Positions 33,651 through 43,557 of a stretch of 64,000 nt of DNA are shown piece after piece. The notes beneath the pieces were generated by a model, which made no database searches, had not been told where the DNA came from, and saw only the letters and a list, made by a program, of their open reading frames with translations. Origin of the DNA: Emiliania huxleyi CCMP1516 (Eukaryota > Haptophyta > Isochrysidales > Noelaerhabdaceae); contig NW_005200011.1 of NCBI RefSeq assembly GCF_000372725.1, positions 682,023-746,022 on the forward strand. The letters are read 5' to 3'. Within the stretch, counting starts at the first letter, position 1. Every line of letters starts with the position of its first letter. Both the position numbers and the translations under genes were made by a program.

Positions 33651-34120
33651 CACGGGCGACAAAAGCTGTGGTCTGTGCAGTGGAGGCTGTAGGATCTCTT
33701 GTGGCGCAGCGTGGGGCGATCCATCGCGCGTGTCGCGTGTGCTGCTGCATGTGTGGTTCGTTCGTTTGAGGGGCTGCATGTGAAGCGGTGTAACCCCTCT
33801 GAAAGATCTCTTGCTTTTGTTTTTTTGATAAGAAACTCTCACTCGTGGACATTTAGAGAGAATGCAGAATTGAAATCTATATGAGTGAGATTGATCGGAA
33901 TGTAGATAGAGCATGAGGTACTGTTATATGATAGTAATAGAGCAGTTTGGTCGGAGGGCGCCCGGGTCGCCATAGTGTAGAGAGGACGAAGATCGAAGAG
34001 TCGAAGAGAGACTCGTGTCTACTGTGCGTCCCTGGTGAGTGGTGTCTCGTCCAGGGGGAGGGGCTCCGCGCCGGCGGCGCTCGCCGGGCAGTCCCCTTAC
34101 TGTCCCCTCCGGACTCCGCT

Positions 34121-35431
34121 TCAGCGCCGCGCCTCCGGGCTGGCCCCACTAAAGCTACTGCATCGCTTCACAGCGACACGATGCGAGTCCGTGCCGGCCA
34201 GCACTCGGCAAGCGCTATCCGCACGGCAGATGCACGTGTAACCTGTCATGGTGGACGACATGGCAATCATCTCAAAGCCCTGCGGCGGGCGGCCGCGCAG
34301 GCCGTGGGAAACGTTCGCGGCCCGCGCGTCGGCCGCCGCAACGGCACGGAATAGGGTCTTCCGAGCGCGTACATCGGGATGATTGATCGCCCACAGTGCG
34401 GCGCGCGTGCGCGGGTGCACCATCTGCGCGTGGAAGCCCAGCTGGCTGCGCGCCAGGGCGCAGTTGCCACCTTCTTCCGCTCGCTTCCAGAAGGCGACAC
34501 TGTCGCGGGGCGAAAGTCGGCGGCCGCAGATACGCGAGACGATGTAGTGCCCAAGCACGCCCAGCTGTAGCCGCACCGCGCCCACCGTAGCCACACCGCT
34601 CGTCTGAGCGTTTTGCGTGTCGGCTTTCCCCCGAACTCGACTGGAGTTGCCGGCGACAGGCCGCCAGGGCGTCCTGCGCCACTCCTCCACGACTTGGTTC
34701 AGGACGAGCTGCGGCCACACGGGCTCTATCCGTGGGGCCTCCACAAGCCCCCCGTGCCGCTGTCCTCGCGGTGGCGTCATCAGGCGCGAGTGCACGCGGC
34801 GCACGACCTCCTCAAAGAGGGCGCTGGACGGCTTGCCCGGTCGTGCGAGCATCACGCCCGAATTGAGAGGGATCCTCGCGCCTCGCCCCCTCGAGGCGCC
34901 CCATGGCGGTAGTGGAGGGGGCTGGTCGACCGCAACGGCGACGCCGACGCCTGGCAGCGCGGCTGTGGCGACCGCGAGGGGGTCGGCTGACCAGTATATG
35001 TCTGTGTCGAGGGAGAGCATCGAGTAGCCGAGTCGCAGCGTGCGAGCGATCAACCGCCAGCGCTGAAGGAAGAGAACATAGTAGTGGCGAGATGTGACGC
35101 CCACGGCACGCCAACGCTCGTGTGGTGCGATCGCGTCCTGGAAGCCGCAGATCGTTTGAGTTTCGACGATTGCGATGCCGCCGCAGAGCCGTGCGGCCGC
35201 CTTGGCCTCGGTAAGGACCATTGGGCGGTGGCCAAAGCGACGCAGATTCTTCACTGCCAGCCGCACATACATTTGCACGTCGTTGCCCATGCTGACCTGC
35301 TCTGAGCCCCCGTCAGGGTACGATGCCGTGAAGAGGACAGCAGTCGAGGCCTCTCCAGGAGCAGCAAGGCGCACCGCCTGCAGCAGGTCCCGGTCCTGCG
35401 TAAAGTTCATGAGCCGCATTGCGTTGGTAGC
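34121..35431 (-). CDS. Nucleotide-diphospho-sugar transferase (GT77-like)
   Basis: One long exon of about 436 codons; a CAG acceptor at 35432 just before GCTACCAACG suggests at least one upstream exon, though ATG 35419 or 35410 could also start it. SMLSLDTDIYWSADPL holds the DxD motif in the context of the Nucleotid_trans (PF03407) domain; VLFTASYPDG, NLRRFGHRPMVLTEAKAA, LNSGVMLARPG (the N-S-G strand) and ALWAINHPDVRARKTLFRA fit the same family, whose plant members add arabinose or xylose to wall polymers and glycoproteins. No transmembrane anchor is visible in this exon. Family firm, donor unknown. Confidence 0.8.
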   Translation of the reverse strand, partial: ATNAMRLMNFTQDRDLLQAVRLAAPGEASTAVLFTASYPDGGSEQVSMGNDVQMYVRLAVKNLRRFGHRPMVLTEAKAAARLCGGIAIVETQTICGFQDAIAPHERWRAVGVTSRHYYVLFLQRWRLIARTLRLGYSMLSLDTDIYWSADPLAVATAALPGVGVAVAVDQPPPLPPWGASRGRGARIPLNSGVMLARPGKPSSALFEEVVRRVHSRLMTPPRGQRHGGLVEAPRIEPVWPQLVLNQVVEEWRRTPWRPVAGNSSRVRGKADTQNAQTSGVATVGAVRLQLGVLGHYIVSRICGRRLSPRDSVAFWKRAEEGGNCALARSQLGFHAQMVHPRTRAALWAINHPDVRARKTLFRAVAAADARAANVSHGLRGRPPQGFEMIAMSSTMTGYTCICRADSACRVLAGTDSHRVAVKRCSSFSGASPEARR

Positions 35432-35847
35432 CTGCGGACGCACGACGGAAGTACTACATAATTAGCATTAATTCTCCCATCAATAACAGTACGCGTACAC
35501 AATTCCGACTCTCGGACTTCCTTCGGCTCAAGAGCGCCGCGGTGCCGGAGGCTGGCGACAGTCGATCCCTGCATGTACTTGCCCTCGTTCGCGTCCGGTC
35601 GCGTCCCGCGTCTCCGCGCCCGTCCCGGTCTGGTTGGTATGGATACTTCCGAGGCTGGCAGCTGCCCGAGAACCAAACTTGCCATGGGCCGAAACATGCG
35701 CGGCCGATGTGTTCGGGAAGACCGCTGAAGTACTCCCAGACATTGTGTTATTCCTATGATACAGAGTGGTACCGCGAGACACACGCTCGCACCCCGAGGT
35801 CAAAAAACAGGGGCGTGTTTGTGGACGCAAAACGTGTTTGTGGACGC

Positions 35848-35851
35848 AAAA
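35848..35851 (-). terminator. RNA polymerase III T-run terminator
   Basis: TTTT on the minus strand two bases past the tRNA 3' end; a second T run follows about 20 bases on. Confidence 0.7.
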
Positions 35852-35853
35852 CA

Positions 35854-35924
35854 CCCCCCTGTGGGGTTCGAACCCACGGCCCTTGGTTCAGAAGACCAAC
35901 GCTCTACCTCTGAGCTAAGAGGGG
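35854..35924 (-). tRNA. tRNA-Arg (anticodon UCU)
   Basis: 71 nt, intronless, folds as a full cloverleaf: acceptor CCCCTCT/AGGGGGG (one G-U pair), D arm GCTC/GAGC with loop AGAGGTA, anticodon stem TTGGT/ACCAA with loop CTTCTGA, five-base variable loop, T arm GTGGG/CCCAC with loop TTCGAAC. B box GGTTCGAAC is intact. The anticodon TCT reads AGA, a codon little used in the neighbouring GC-rich genes. CCA is not encoded. Confidence 0.95.
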
Positions 35925-36191
35925 ATCGGCCTCGAACTGGCAGCCACTCGATCGCGAGAGCGCATTGGGCGGCGAATGCAGCAAGAGGAGCGGCAAAACA
36001 ACCCATTCCGAGTCGAGCAGCACCTCTTATACGCAAAAAATCATAATTTCTTAGTATTGTGAGTGGGGTGGGGATGTGTGTTTATGTTAGATTTTTAAAA
36101 TGTTAAATGAATTAGTCGTGTTGTGGGAAGAAAGAGAAAGAAAGAAATTAATAAATATAAACGAGGGATGGGGAAAGAGGTTATCTGTAGG
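35925..36191. other. Intergenic, AT-rich
   Basis: 36040-36180 is unusually AT-rich for the window; no gene. It ends at the left TIR of the piggyBac-like element. Confidence 0.4.
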
Positions 36192-39100
36192 AGTGACTTC
36201 TAGAAGTCACTTAGTGACTTCTCGAAGTCACTCGCCCCGCGCGCGCACAGTACGTGCTCTAGCGGCCGGCCCGTGCACCGTGCGAGCCCCCGCGGACTCG
36301 GCCCCAGTCGGGCCGCGATGGGAGAGGCTCCTGGAGCAGCTTGCGCGGGTTCAAACGGATCTGTTTTCTCCTTTATCGGCGAACTTCTCGATTGGTCCCT
36401 CGCGGCGGCGCGAGAGTCGCACACGGCGCTGCCTACGCACCGCTACGCGATGGCACTCAAGCGCCGCAACCCCGGCGACCCGCAGGCACCCACTGCTGAG
36501 CCGGAGGCTGACTGGTCGAGGCGGATGACCTCGTGTTGGCTCTCCCACGTGCCGCCGCCGCTTCTCGCGGACCGCTGGTTCGGCTCGGAGGCAGTGGACG
36601 AGAGGACCACCGCAATCCTCGGCACACCGCGGCCGACGCTGTTTGCGCTCCCACGCAAGCCCGTGCGCGCTGGTATCCAAGTCGACTGCACGCGTAGCTG
36701 CGCGACGCCGCCGACCGGAGCCTCTCAATAACCAATGCGCACTTTCCGGCATCGACTACATGGACCGTCTGCGCGAGCTCGATGCGCCGTGCGTCGATTG
36801 AAGCGGACCGCCCTCGGCGGATGGCGCCTGTGCTTGTGTTAGTTGTGCTGTAGATAGGCGTACTGATCAGTGATGGAGTTTAGGAGCACCTCTATCTTGT
36901 GCGGTCTGCCACGCACGGAGCCCTAAGCACTTCCAAGAACCGACCCTCGCTGCGGCACGCCCGTGACCGCGCAGCCACACGTGACACGAGGCTCCAGTTC
37001 ATTGCTCTAGATCGACGGGGAGGAATGCCACTCGCCGTCAGAATCGTAGTGCGAGGTGTAGCGCTCCGGGCGCGGCCCTGTACGCTTGCCGCTCTTGTGC
37101 ATCCCGGGCGTGCGTTGTGCGGCGGGGCGTTTGCGAGGGGACCTGCGTGGACCCGGCGGTGTTGCTGGCGTGCCCGTGCCTGCGATGGCAGACGGGCTAG
37201 TACAAAAAAAGTGTTGGCGTGCGTTCCTGTGTAGAACGTGTGCGAAGTATGAAACGTATGGCGCGCCGCCGATCGACGACGCCGCGGCGCGACTCGAGGA
37301 AGTGGAGTGTGTCATGCGCGGGTTGGCGGCGGGGCGCACGCCCACCTGGCGAGGCCTGATGAGGCTTGTCCGTCGACCTGCCCGACCGCGTCGTCACCAT
37401 CTTTGCATGCACGCAGTGGACCAGTCACAACTTGCGGCCTGCATCAACTTCTGCGATTGGTCGCCGGCGTTGGCAGATGTCAAAGAGGAAGAGGCCGGCC
37501 CAGGCCCCAGCGCAGGCAGAGGAAGGGATGGCGGCTCAACCGGCGGCCGCGCCCTTCGGGCTGCCGCAGCCGATGATGATGCCTCATCTGGCCGGCGGCG
37601 CCGCCGGCCCGAGCGGCGCCAATGCGGCGATGGATCACTTTGCTGCGATGGTGCAGCCCGGCTACCAGCCACCAGCACGCGCTCCGGCTGCGGCACCGGC
37701 TGCGGCTGCGGCGCCGGCTGGCGCTCCTGCTGGCGCCAGGAGGCGCCCCTCGGGCGCAGCAGCACCGGCTGCTGCGCCCGGCGGCGGACGCAATGCGGCG
37801 GCTGATGACGGCGACGGCGAGTCAGACCCCGAGTACGAGCTGGAGGAGGAGCACGACGACGGCGACGTCCCTCAGGAGGACACAGTCGGGTGGCAGCGCG
37901 ACGACAAGTACCAGATCTCGCAGCGCGTAAAGAGCCTTGGGCAAGAAGCAGAGTCATCCCCACGTCTCGAGTTTGGCTACGAGGGCAAGGGCATCTTCGA
38001 GTTTGCCAAGGAGATGCTGCCGATGGAGTTCATCGATGCGCTGGCGGCCGAGATGGACGCAATCGGGAAGGCCAAGCACGTCGACGGCATCTCCGACTAC
38101 AAGAACTGGGCTGTGACTCGCGACGACGTCCTGCAGTGGATCGGCGTCTGGCTATACCGGCTCGCGTATCCCACGCAGGGCGGCGTCGAGGCGTACTTCA
38201 ACCCGCCCGCGGGCGGCTTCGGCCCAACGCACAACCTCGCGCAGTGGCTCAAGGTTGGGTGCCCGAGCAAAGACCGAGGCATCTTCTGGTTCAAACAGAT
38301 GCAGGCGTGCTTTCGGCTGCCGACGTACAGCAGGCCTGCCGACCCGTTTGACAAGACGCGTCGCTTTTGGGACGCCCTGCGCGACGCGTTCAAGAAGGCC
38401 GTCACGGCCGGCTGGGTCATCTGCGTGGATGAGAGCATGGTCAAGTGGCTCGGCCGCACATGCCCGGCTTCATGCACGTGCAGCGGAAGCCGACGCCCAA
38501 GGGGCTCGAGCTGCACACCGTCTGCTGCGGCATCTCGGGCGTGATGGTATGGTTCGAGGTGTACGAGGGGAAGGAGGCGATGACCAAGAAGGAGTACTGC
38601 GCGGAGATGAAGGCCAAGCTAAAGGACGGGCCGTGGAAGAGCGTCGCGCTCACTGCCCGGATCACGATGCCGTGGCACGGGACGGGGAGAGTGATTGTCG
38701 CGGATAGCTGGTTTGGCTCGGTGCCCTGCATCACGGAGCTCTTTGAGCGGGGCCTCTTTGCGGTGATGATGGTCAAGACGGCGCACAAGGGGTACCCAAA
38801 GAAGTCACTCCTCGCGCTGCTCGGGTACGACGAGAAGAAGAAGCTGTGCCCCAAGGATAGGCGGGGAGAACGCTTCGCCTTCACGCGCACCTGCAATGCC
38901 GGTAACAAGACGTGCGAGGTGCTCGCGGCCGCGCACAACTCAAAGAAGCCGGTGCTGCTCGTCTCGACCGCGTCAAACATGCTACCCGCGGCGGACTACG
39001 TGAAGAAGTGGACCACGTACGACACCGCCGGCAACCCACAAGTGCACGAGATTCGCGTCCCGACCACCAAGGTGCACGCGCTCTACCACGCCAACTTCCA

Positions 39101-40021
39101 CCATGTGGACGTCCACAACCACCTCCGTCAGGGAGTGTGTGCCATGGCCGACGTCTGGGACACCAAGCAGTGGCCGCACCGCCACTTTGCCGAGGGCATC
39201 GGGTTCTGGGAGGTCAATGTCTTCAAGGCGCTCACACACTTCCACCCGGACTTTGCGCGCCTGCAACACCCCGAGTACCGCTGCCGGCTCGCGCACGCGA
39301 TGCTCACTCTTGGCACGGCACCGTGGGGTCAGCCTGCGAACGCGGGCGCGGCGGCGGGGCCGTCGGCTAGCCACACCTACTGCACGCTCGAACGGTTCAA
39401 GACGGAGGGCAAGCACGAGTCTGAGAAGCACCAGTGCGGGTACTGCAAGGCGCGGTCCTACCACTACTGCGCAAAGTGCTTCCCGGACCCGAGCCAGGTT
39501 GGCTACGCGATCTGCAGCCCGGTCGGGACCAGAGCTGGCGTTGGTAACCGGCCCTGCTTTGCCAAGCACCTGCTCAAAGAGGAGCCGGCGCGTCGGGCGC
39601 AGCAGCGCCCCCCGCCGCGACGCGGCGATCGACCATCGCCGTTCCGGCGGCCTGAGCCTGCGCCTGCGCCGGCGGCGGCGGCGCCGGCCGCCGCGGCGCC
39701 CACGCCGCGGCGCCCCGGGCGCGGCGCGCGCAGCTAGAGGTGAGAGGGGGTGCGTGGCGAGTGTGCGGCGGCCGGAGGGCGCGTCAGACGACCGCGAGGG
39801 CGGCCCACATGCGGAGTGACTTCTAGAAGTCACCCCGTTTCGGGCGTCTCACCGGCGTACTTGAGGTGCTTCCGACGGACGCAGTGGGCTGTCGGTGAGG
39901 TAGGTGAGTGTCTAGGGGTCGTCTCTGGGATGGTTAGCCTTGATTTTGATCAAAGATCGGCGCAAGAAACGGTGGCGATGCCTCGTGTGAACGCTGTGAA
40001 GAGTGACTTCTCGAAGTCACT
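36192..40021 (+). mobile_element. piggyBac-like DNA transposon with palindromic terminal repeats
   Basis: 3.83 kb. The left end carries two palindromes in tandem, AGTGACTTCTAGAAGTCACT (36192-36211) and AGTGACTTCTCGAAGTCACT (36213-36232). The right side has a near copy at 39815-39833 and the terminal one at 40002-40021. Between lie an unassigned 152-codon frame (36273-36731), a short Cys-containing frame (about 37183-37330) and the transposase. No TTAA target duplication is visible at these ends, so the true boundaries may differ slightly or the family may use another target. Confidence 0.7.
37477..39737 (+). pseudogene. piggyBac-family transposase (DDE_Tnp_1_7), one frame change
   Basis: Likely start MSKRKRPAQAPAQAEEGM at 37477; an Ala/Pro-rich and acidic N-terminal region is followed by the DDE domain: FIDALAAEMDAIGKAKH, then CVDESMVKWLGR with the first catalytic Asp, MPGFMHVQRKPTPKGLELHT, and GRVIVADSWFGSVPC with the second Asp, and HHVDVHNHLRQG. 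The C-terminus has the Cys/His-rich zinc domain usual for piggyBac (HQCGYCKARSYHYCAKCF) and a Pro/Ala tail. Coding passes from one frame to another between WLGR and MPGF near 38450-38460, one base short, so this copy is probably inactive unless the change is a sequencing error or a recoding site. The rest of both frames is open and well conserved, pointing to recent activity. Confidence 0.85.
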
Positions 40022-40058
40022 AGGTCCTACGGAGAGACTTGGCTCTCTGTGCTAGTCC

Positions 40059-41825
40059 ATGGACGCCACTTCGCTCTCGATCTCACAGCTCAAGGCCGAG
40101 CTGGCGCGGCGCGGCATCAGCATCGACGGCTGCGTGGAGAAGCGCGAGCTCGTCCATCTCTTGCAGGACGCGGCGGCGCCAGCGAGCAAGCGGCGGCGGC
40201 CGTCGCCAGAGAAAGCGCCAGAGCCGCCGCCCTCGCCACCACCTCCGCCGCCGGCCGCCTCCCACGAGGCGTGCGTCAAGCGCCGGCTCGTCGACGCGCT
40301 GCCGCGCTCCTACCTCCCAAAGGAGCCAGACCCGGAGCGGCTCTTCGAGCCGCACTCTGCACCGCCGCTGCACGCAGGCGCGACCCTCCGCGTCGCGACC
40401 TGGAACCTCCTCGAGACCGTCAGCGGGCCCAACGACCCGCGCGGCATGCATGCCGTCTTTGACTTGCGCCGAGTCAACGTGCTCCGGCTGCTGCTCGCGC
40501 TCGACGCAGACGTCGTTCTGCTGCAGGAGCTCTAGCTGCCCGCCACACACGCCCTGGCACGGAATGCGGGCCCACACACCACCACACACGCACGCACGCA
40601 CGCACGCACACACGCACGCACGCACGCACACACGCACGCACACACACACGCACACACGCACACACGCACACACGCACACACGCACACACGCACACACGCA
40701 CACACGCACACACGCACACACGCACACACGCACACACGCACACACGCACACACGCACACACGCACACACGCACACACGCACACACGCACACACGCACACA
40801 CGCACACACGCACACACGCACACACGCACACGCACTCCGACACAAACCGGAGGCACACCGCCACTCGGTCCGGGCTGCCGGACACACGCAGGAGCTCTGC
40901 GAGGCGAGCCGCTCCTTCCTCCGCGCCGTCCTGCCCTCGCACACGCTGGTCGGCCACTTCCTCCTCCGCACCGCCCCCTCGGAGAGGGGCGTCTGGCTCG
41001 AGCCGCTCGAGGAGCAGGGCAGGCACAAGCCCCGTCGGCAGCCAGAGCCGTCGCTGAGCCGCCGGACCCTTCCTCCGCGTAGGAGGCCGAGAGGCACGTG
41101 CTCGTTGGCCACGGCCCGCTCCCGCCCCGCCCCGCCGCCCGCTGCTGCCAGGCACAGCCTTCGCCGACCCGTCTCGCGGCATGGCCATAGGCCCGACCGG
41201 CCCGCCCCGCAAGCCGCTCGCAAAGCAGACAGGTCCGCGCGGCCGCGTCGCCCACCTGCCGGTGGCGCGATGGCGGGGGACACAGGACGGCATCGCTCGC
41301 TAGGTCCGCGCGGCTACGTCGCCCACTTGGTGGTGCGCGTGCGCGGGCTGGCGGCCGAGCGGGAGGCGGGGGAGGCGGAGGCGGAGGCGGAGGCGCCTCG
41401 GCTGGCGCTCGCGTCGACGCACTTGGCGGCCAACACAGATATGATATGAAACACACGCATCCAGAGATAACGCACCGCACACCTCCTCAGACGGGAATGC
41501 GGGGCACGCCGTCGCCTCTTCACGCGCCTCGCCGTGCGCAGGCCAACTTTACAAACGGGCAGATGGACAAGACGGACAAGGAGGCGCGTCTCTTCCTTGC
41601 CACGCTCGGCCGCCAGCTGCTGCGCCTCCCCGCCAAGCACCGCTGCTGCCTTGCCGCCGGGACGCGCAGCGAGCGGCCCGCCCTGAGCCCGGGCTTGGAG
41701 CGCCTAGGCACCGCGCGCCGCTGCTGCTTGGAGGAGATTTCAACGCCGGCAAGCACGGGACCGGCAGCTTGCACGACCTGCTCACCGGCAGGCGCGGGCA
41801 CGTGCTCTGAACTGCTCTCTCTACC

Positions 41826-41880
<55 letters not shown>

Positions 41881-41890
41881 TCCCTCTCCC

Positions 41891-41946
<56 letters not shown>

Positions 41947-43027
41947 CCTCCCTCTCTCTCCCTCCCTCTCCCTCCCTCCCTCTCTCTCTCCCTCCCCCCC
42001 TCGCGTGCGTGCATGTCCGTACTCCTCCTTCACCTCTCTGCCTCACCGGCAAGGCGCCCCCCCGAGCCGTACGACTCTGAGGACGAGTGGCCGGGCGACG
42101 AGGGAGAGCTGCGCTGGCCGCCCGACACGCAGCGCGCGCCCGTCCGCCTCGCGAGAGACTTGTGGCGCGCGAGATGCGCCGAGATGCGCCGAGATGCGCT
42201 TTGATGCGCCGTGATGCGCCGACACTCACCGAGGATTGGCCGAGGTTGGCCGAGGATCGGCCGAGGTTGGCCGAGGGCCGCGAGAGACGTGTCTCCCGAC
42301 GGGGAGGGCAGCGGGCCTGGGACGCACGTCCGTGACGTGTCCTCGGCCCCTCCCTCGGCCCGCAGGAGAGATCCGCCCGAGGAGGAGCGGTACTTCGGTC
42401 GAGATTAGCCGAGATGGGCCGAGATGAGCCGAGGAGAGACCCGCCCGGAGCAGCGGAGGGAGCGGCTCCTCGATCGCCTTTGTTGCAGCGCGGCTCGACC
42501 CCCCATCCCGAGGCGCGCTTCACACACACCCCTCGCCGTGGACAGGCGGGTTGCAGCGCGGCTCGACCGCCATACAGTACGCGCAGCAGCAGGAGCCGGG
42601 CCAGGGGCTGAGGGCGCGCGCGCGGCGCCAGGGGTGGGCCGAAGGCGGCGCCTGCACCGACAGCGGCACGTCGCCTCGCTGCTCGCCGCGCACGAGGGGC
42701 GAACAGCGTCTCCTTCACAGCTCTAGGGTGTGAGCAGGCCACATCGACTGGCTGCTCGCCGCGCACGAGTTTGCAAAGGGGCAGCCGCTCCTGCGCGCGC
42801 TGCGGGTCGGCGTGGCGACAGAGATGATGGCGCCGCCCCGCCCGCCCTGCCGCGGCAGCCGGCGTGAGCTGTGGACGCCGTCCCCTCACGCCTCCCCCCG
42901 TGAGTAGGTGCCGCCCCTCCCGCCGCGGCAGCCGTCCGAGGTGCCCTCGCTGCCGCCGGGCGGCTGCATCTTCCCGTCGGACCACTACCCCGTCTTCGCC
43001 GACGTGCAGCTGGTGCCGCACGGGTGA
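40059..43027 (+). CDS. EEP-family nuclease/phosphatase with N-terminal SAP motif, about 12 exons
   Basis: Exons 40059-40526, 40892-41011, 41083-41113, 41191-41232, 41304-41428, 41542-41636, 41708-41791, 42054-about 42160, one or two around 42366-42470, one about 42545-42665, 42738-42829 and 42908-43027. SAP motif at residues about 6-40 ([15 protein letters not shown]...KRELVHLL), then the endonuclease/exonuclease/phosphatase fold: [44 protein letters not shown] and [14 protein letters not shown], which supply the metal and catalytic Asn, Glu, His, Asp and His. Relatives include CCR4/Angel/nocturnin and TDP2; SAP suggests a nucleic-acid substrate. Donors are GC, GT and apparently GA (40527, 41012). 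Introns carry microsatellites and start with copies of the next exon. The start lies 38 bp from the piggyBac end. Exons 42.1-42.5 kb remain uncertain. Confidence 0.75.
40566..40838. repeat. CACACACG octamer microsatellite
   Basis: Over 25 tandem units of ACGCACAC type make up most of intron 40527-40891 of the EEP gene. Confidence 0.95.
41822..42000. repeat. (CT)n / CCCT microsatellite
   Basis: Nearly pure CT with CCCTCC interruptions, within intron 41792-42053 of the EEP gene. Confidence 0.95.
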
Positions 43028-43557
43028 GCGGGGGATCTCAGCAGCGGCAGAGCGAGGGGGGAGGCGTGAATTCTTTTTAGGTTGAACTCTTTGAATTCTT
43101 TTTAGTTTCAAATGGACGCCAATGGACGCATAATTACGACGGAAAGTATTCTCCACTTCCGATTTCGTCGGAAAGCGACCCACCGCGCGGTTTGGTTTTG
43201 TAGGTTTGTTGTTGGCAAAGCAAGACACAGCGCTCACACAAAATCACAATGGGCGGAAAAGCGAACGAGTCACTTAACAGGGGTCGATTGGGGCGGGCCG
43301 CCACCCTGTCCAGAGGCGGAGGGAGGTGCCTTTCTGGTTTGGTTGCAGTGACAGGTTTCATCAGAGCCAGGCAGTTTACAACCGAGAGAACACACAACAA
43401 CGAACCTAACGACACAGTACAACGACTCGGGCAAATTCATTCCACAGTATGAGCGCGTTCTGGAAGGTCGGTTGTTTTGTTTCGGAGTTTACCGTACCTA
43501 TCAAGCAGTCCCTCGGCCAAGTTCTAGGAGAGGCGCGCGGCGAATTTTCCTGCGCCC
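43028..43557. other. Intergenic
   Basis: TTGAATTCTTTTTAG-type sequence occurs twice near 43066-43102; otherwise moderate GC with no gene. Probable promoter of the surface-protein gene. Confidence 0.4.

Noticed and set aside
40560-40840. CRISPR-like array
   Set aside because: A simple octamer microsatellite in a eukaryotic intron, without spacers.
40083-41480. Long minus-strand frames of CVCVRVC repeats
   Set aside because: Translation of the CACACACG microsatellite in an intron of the plus-strand EEP gene.
41549-43237. Long minus-strand Arg/Glu-rich frame
   Set aside because: Mostly the complement of the CT tract and of EEP exons.
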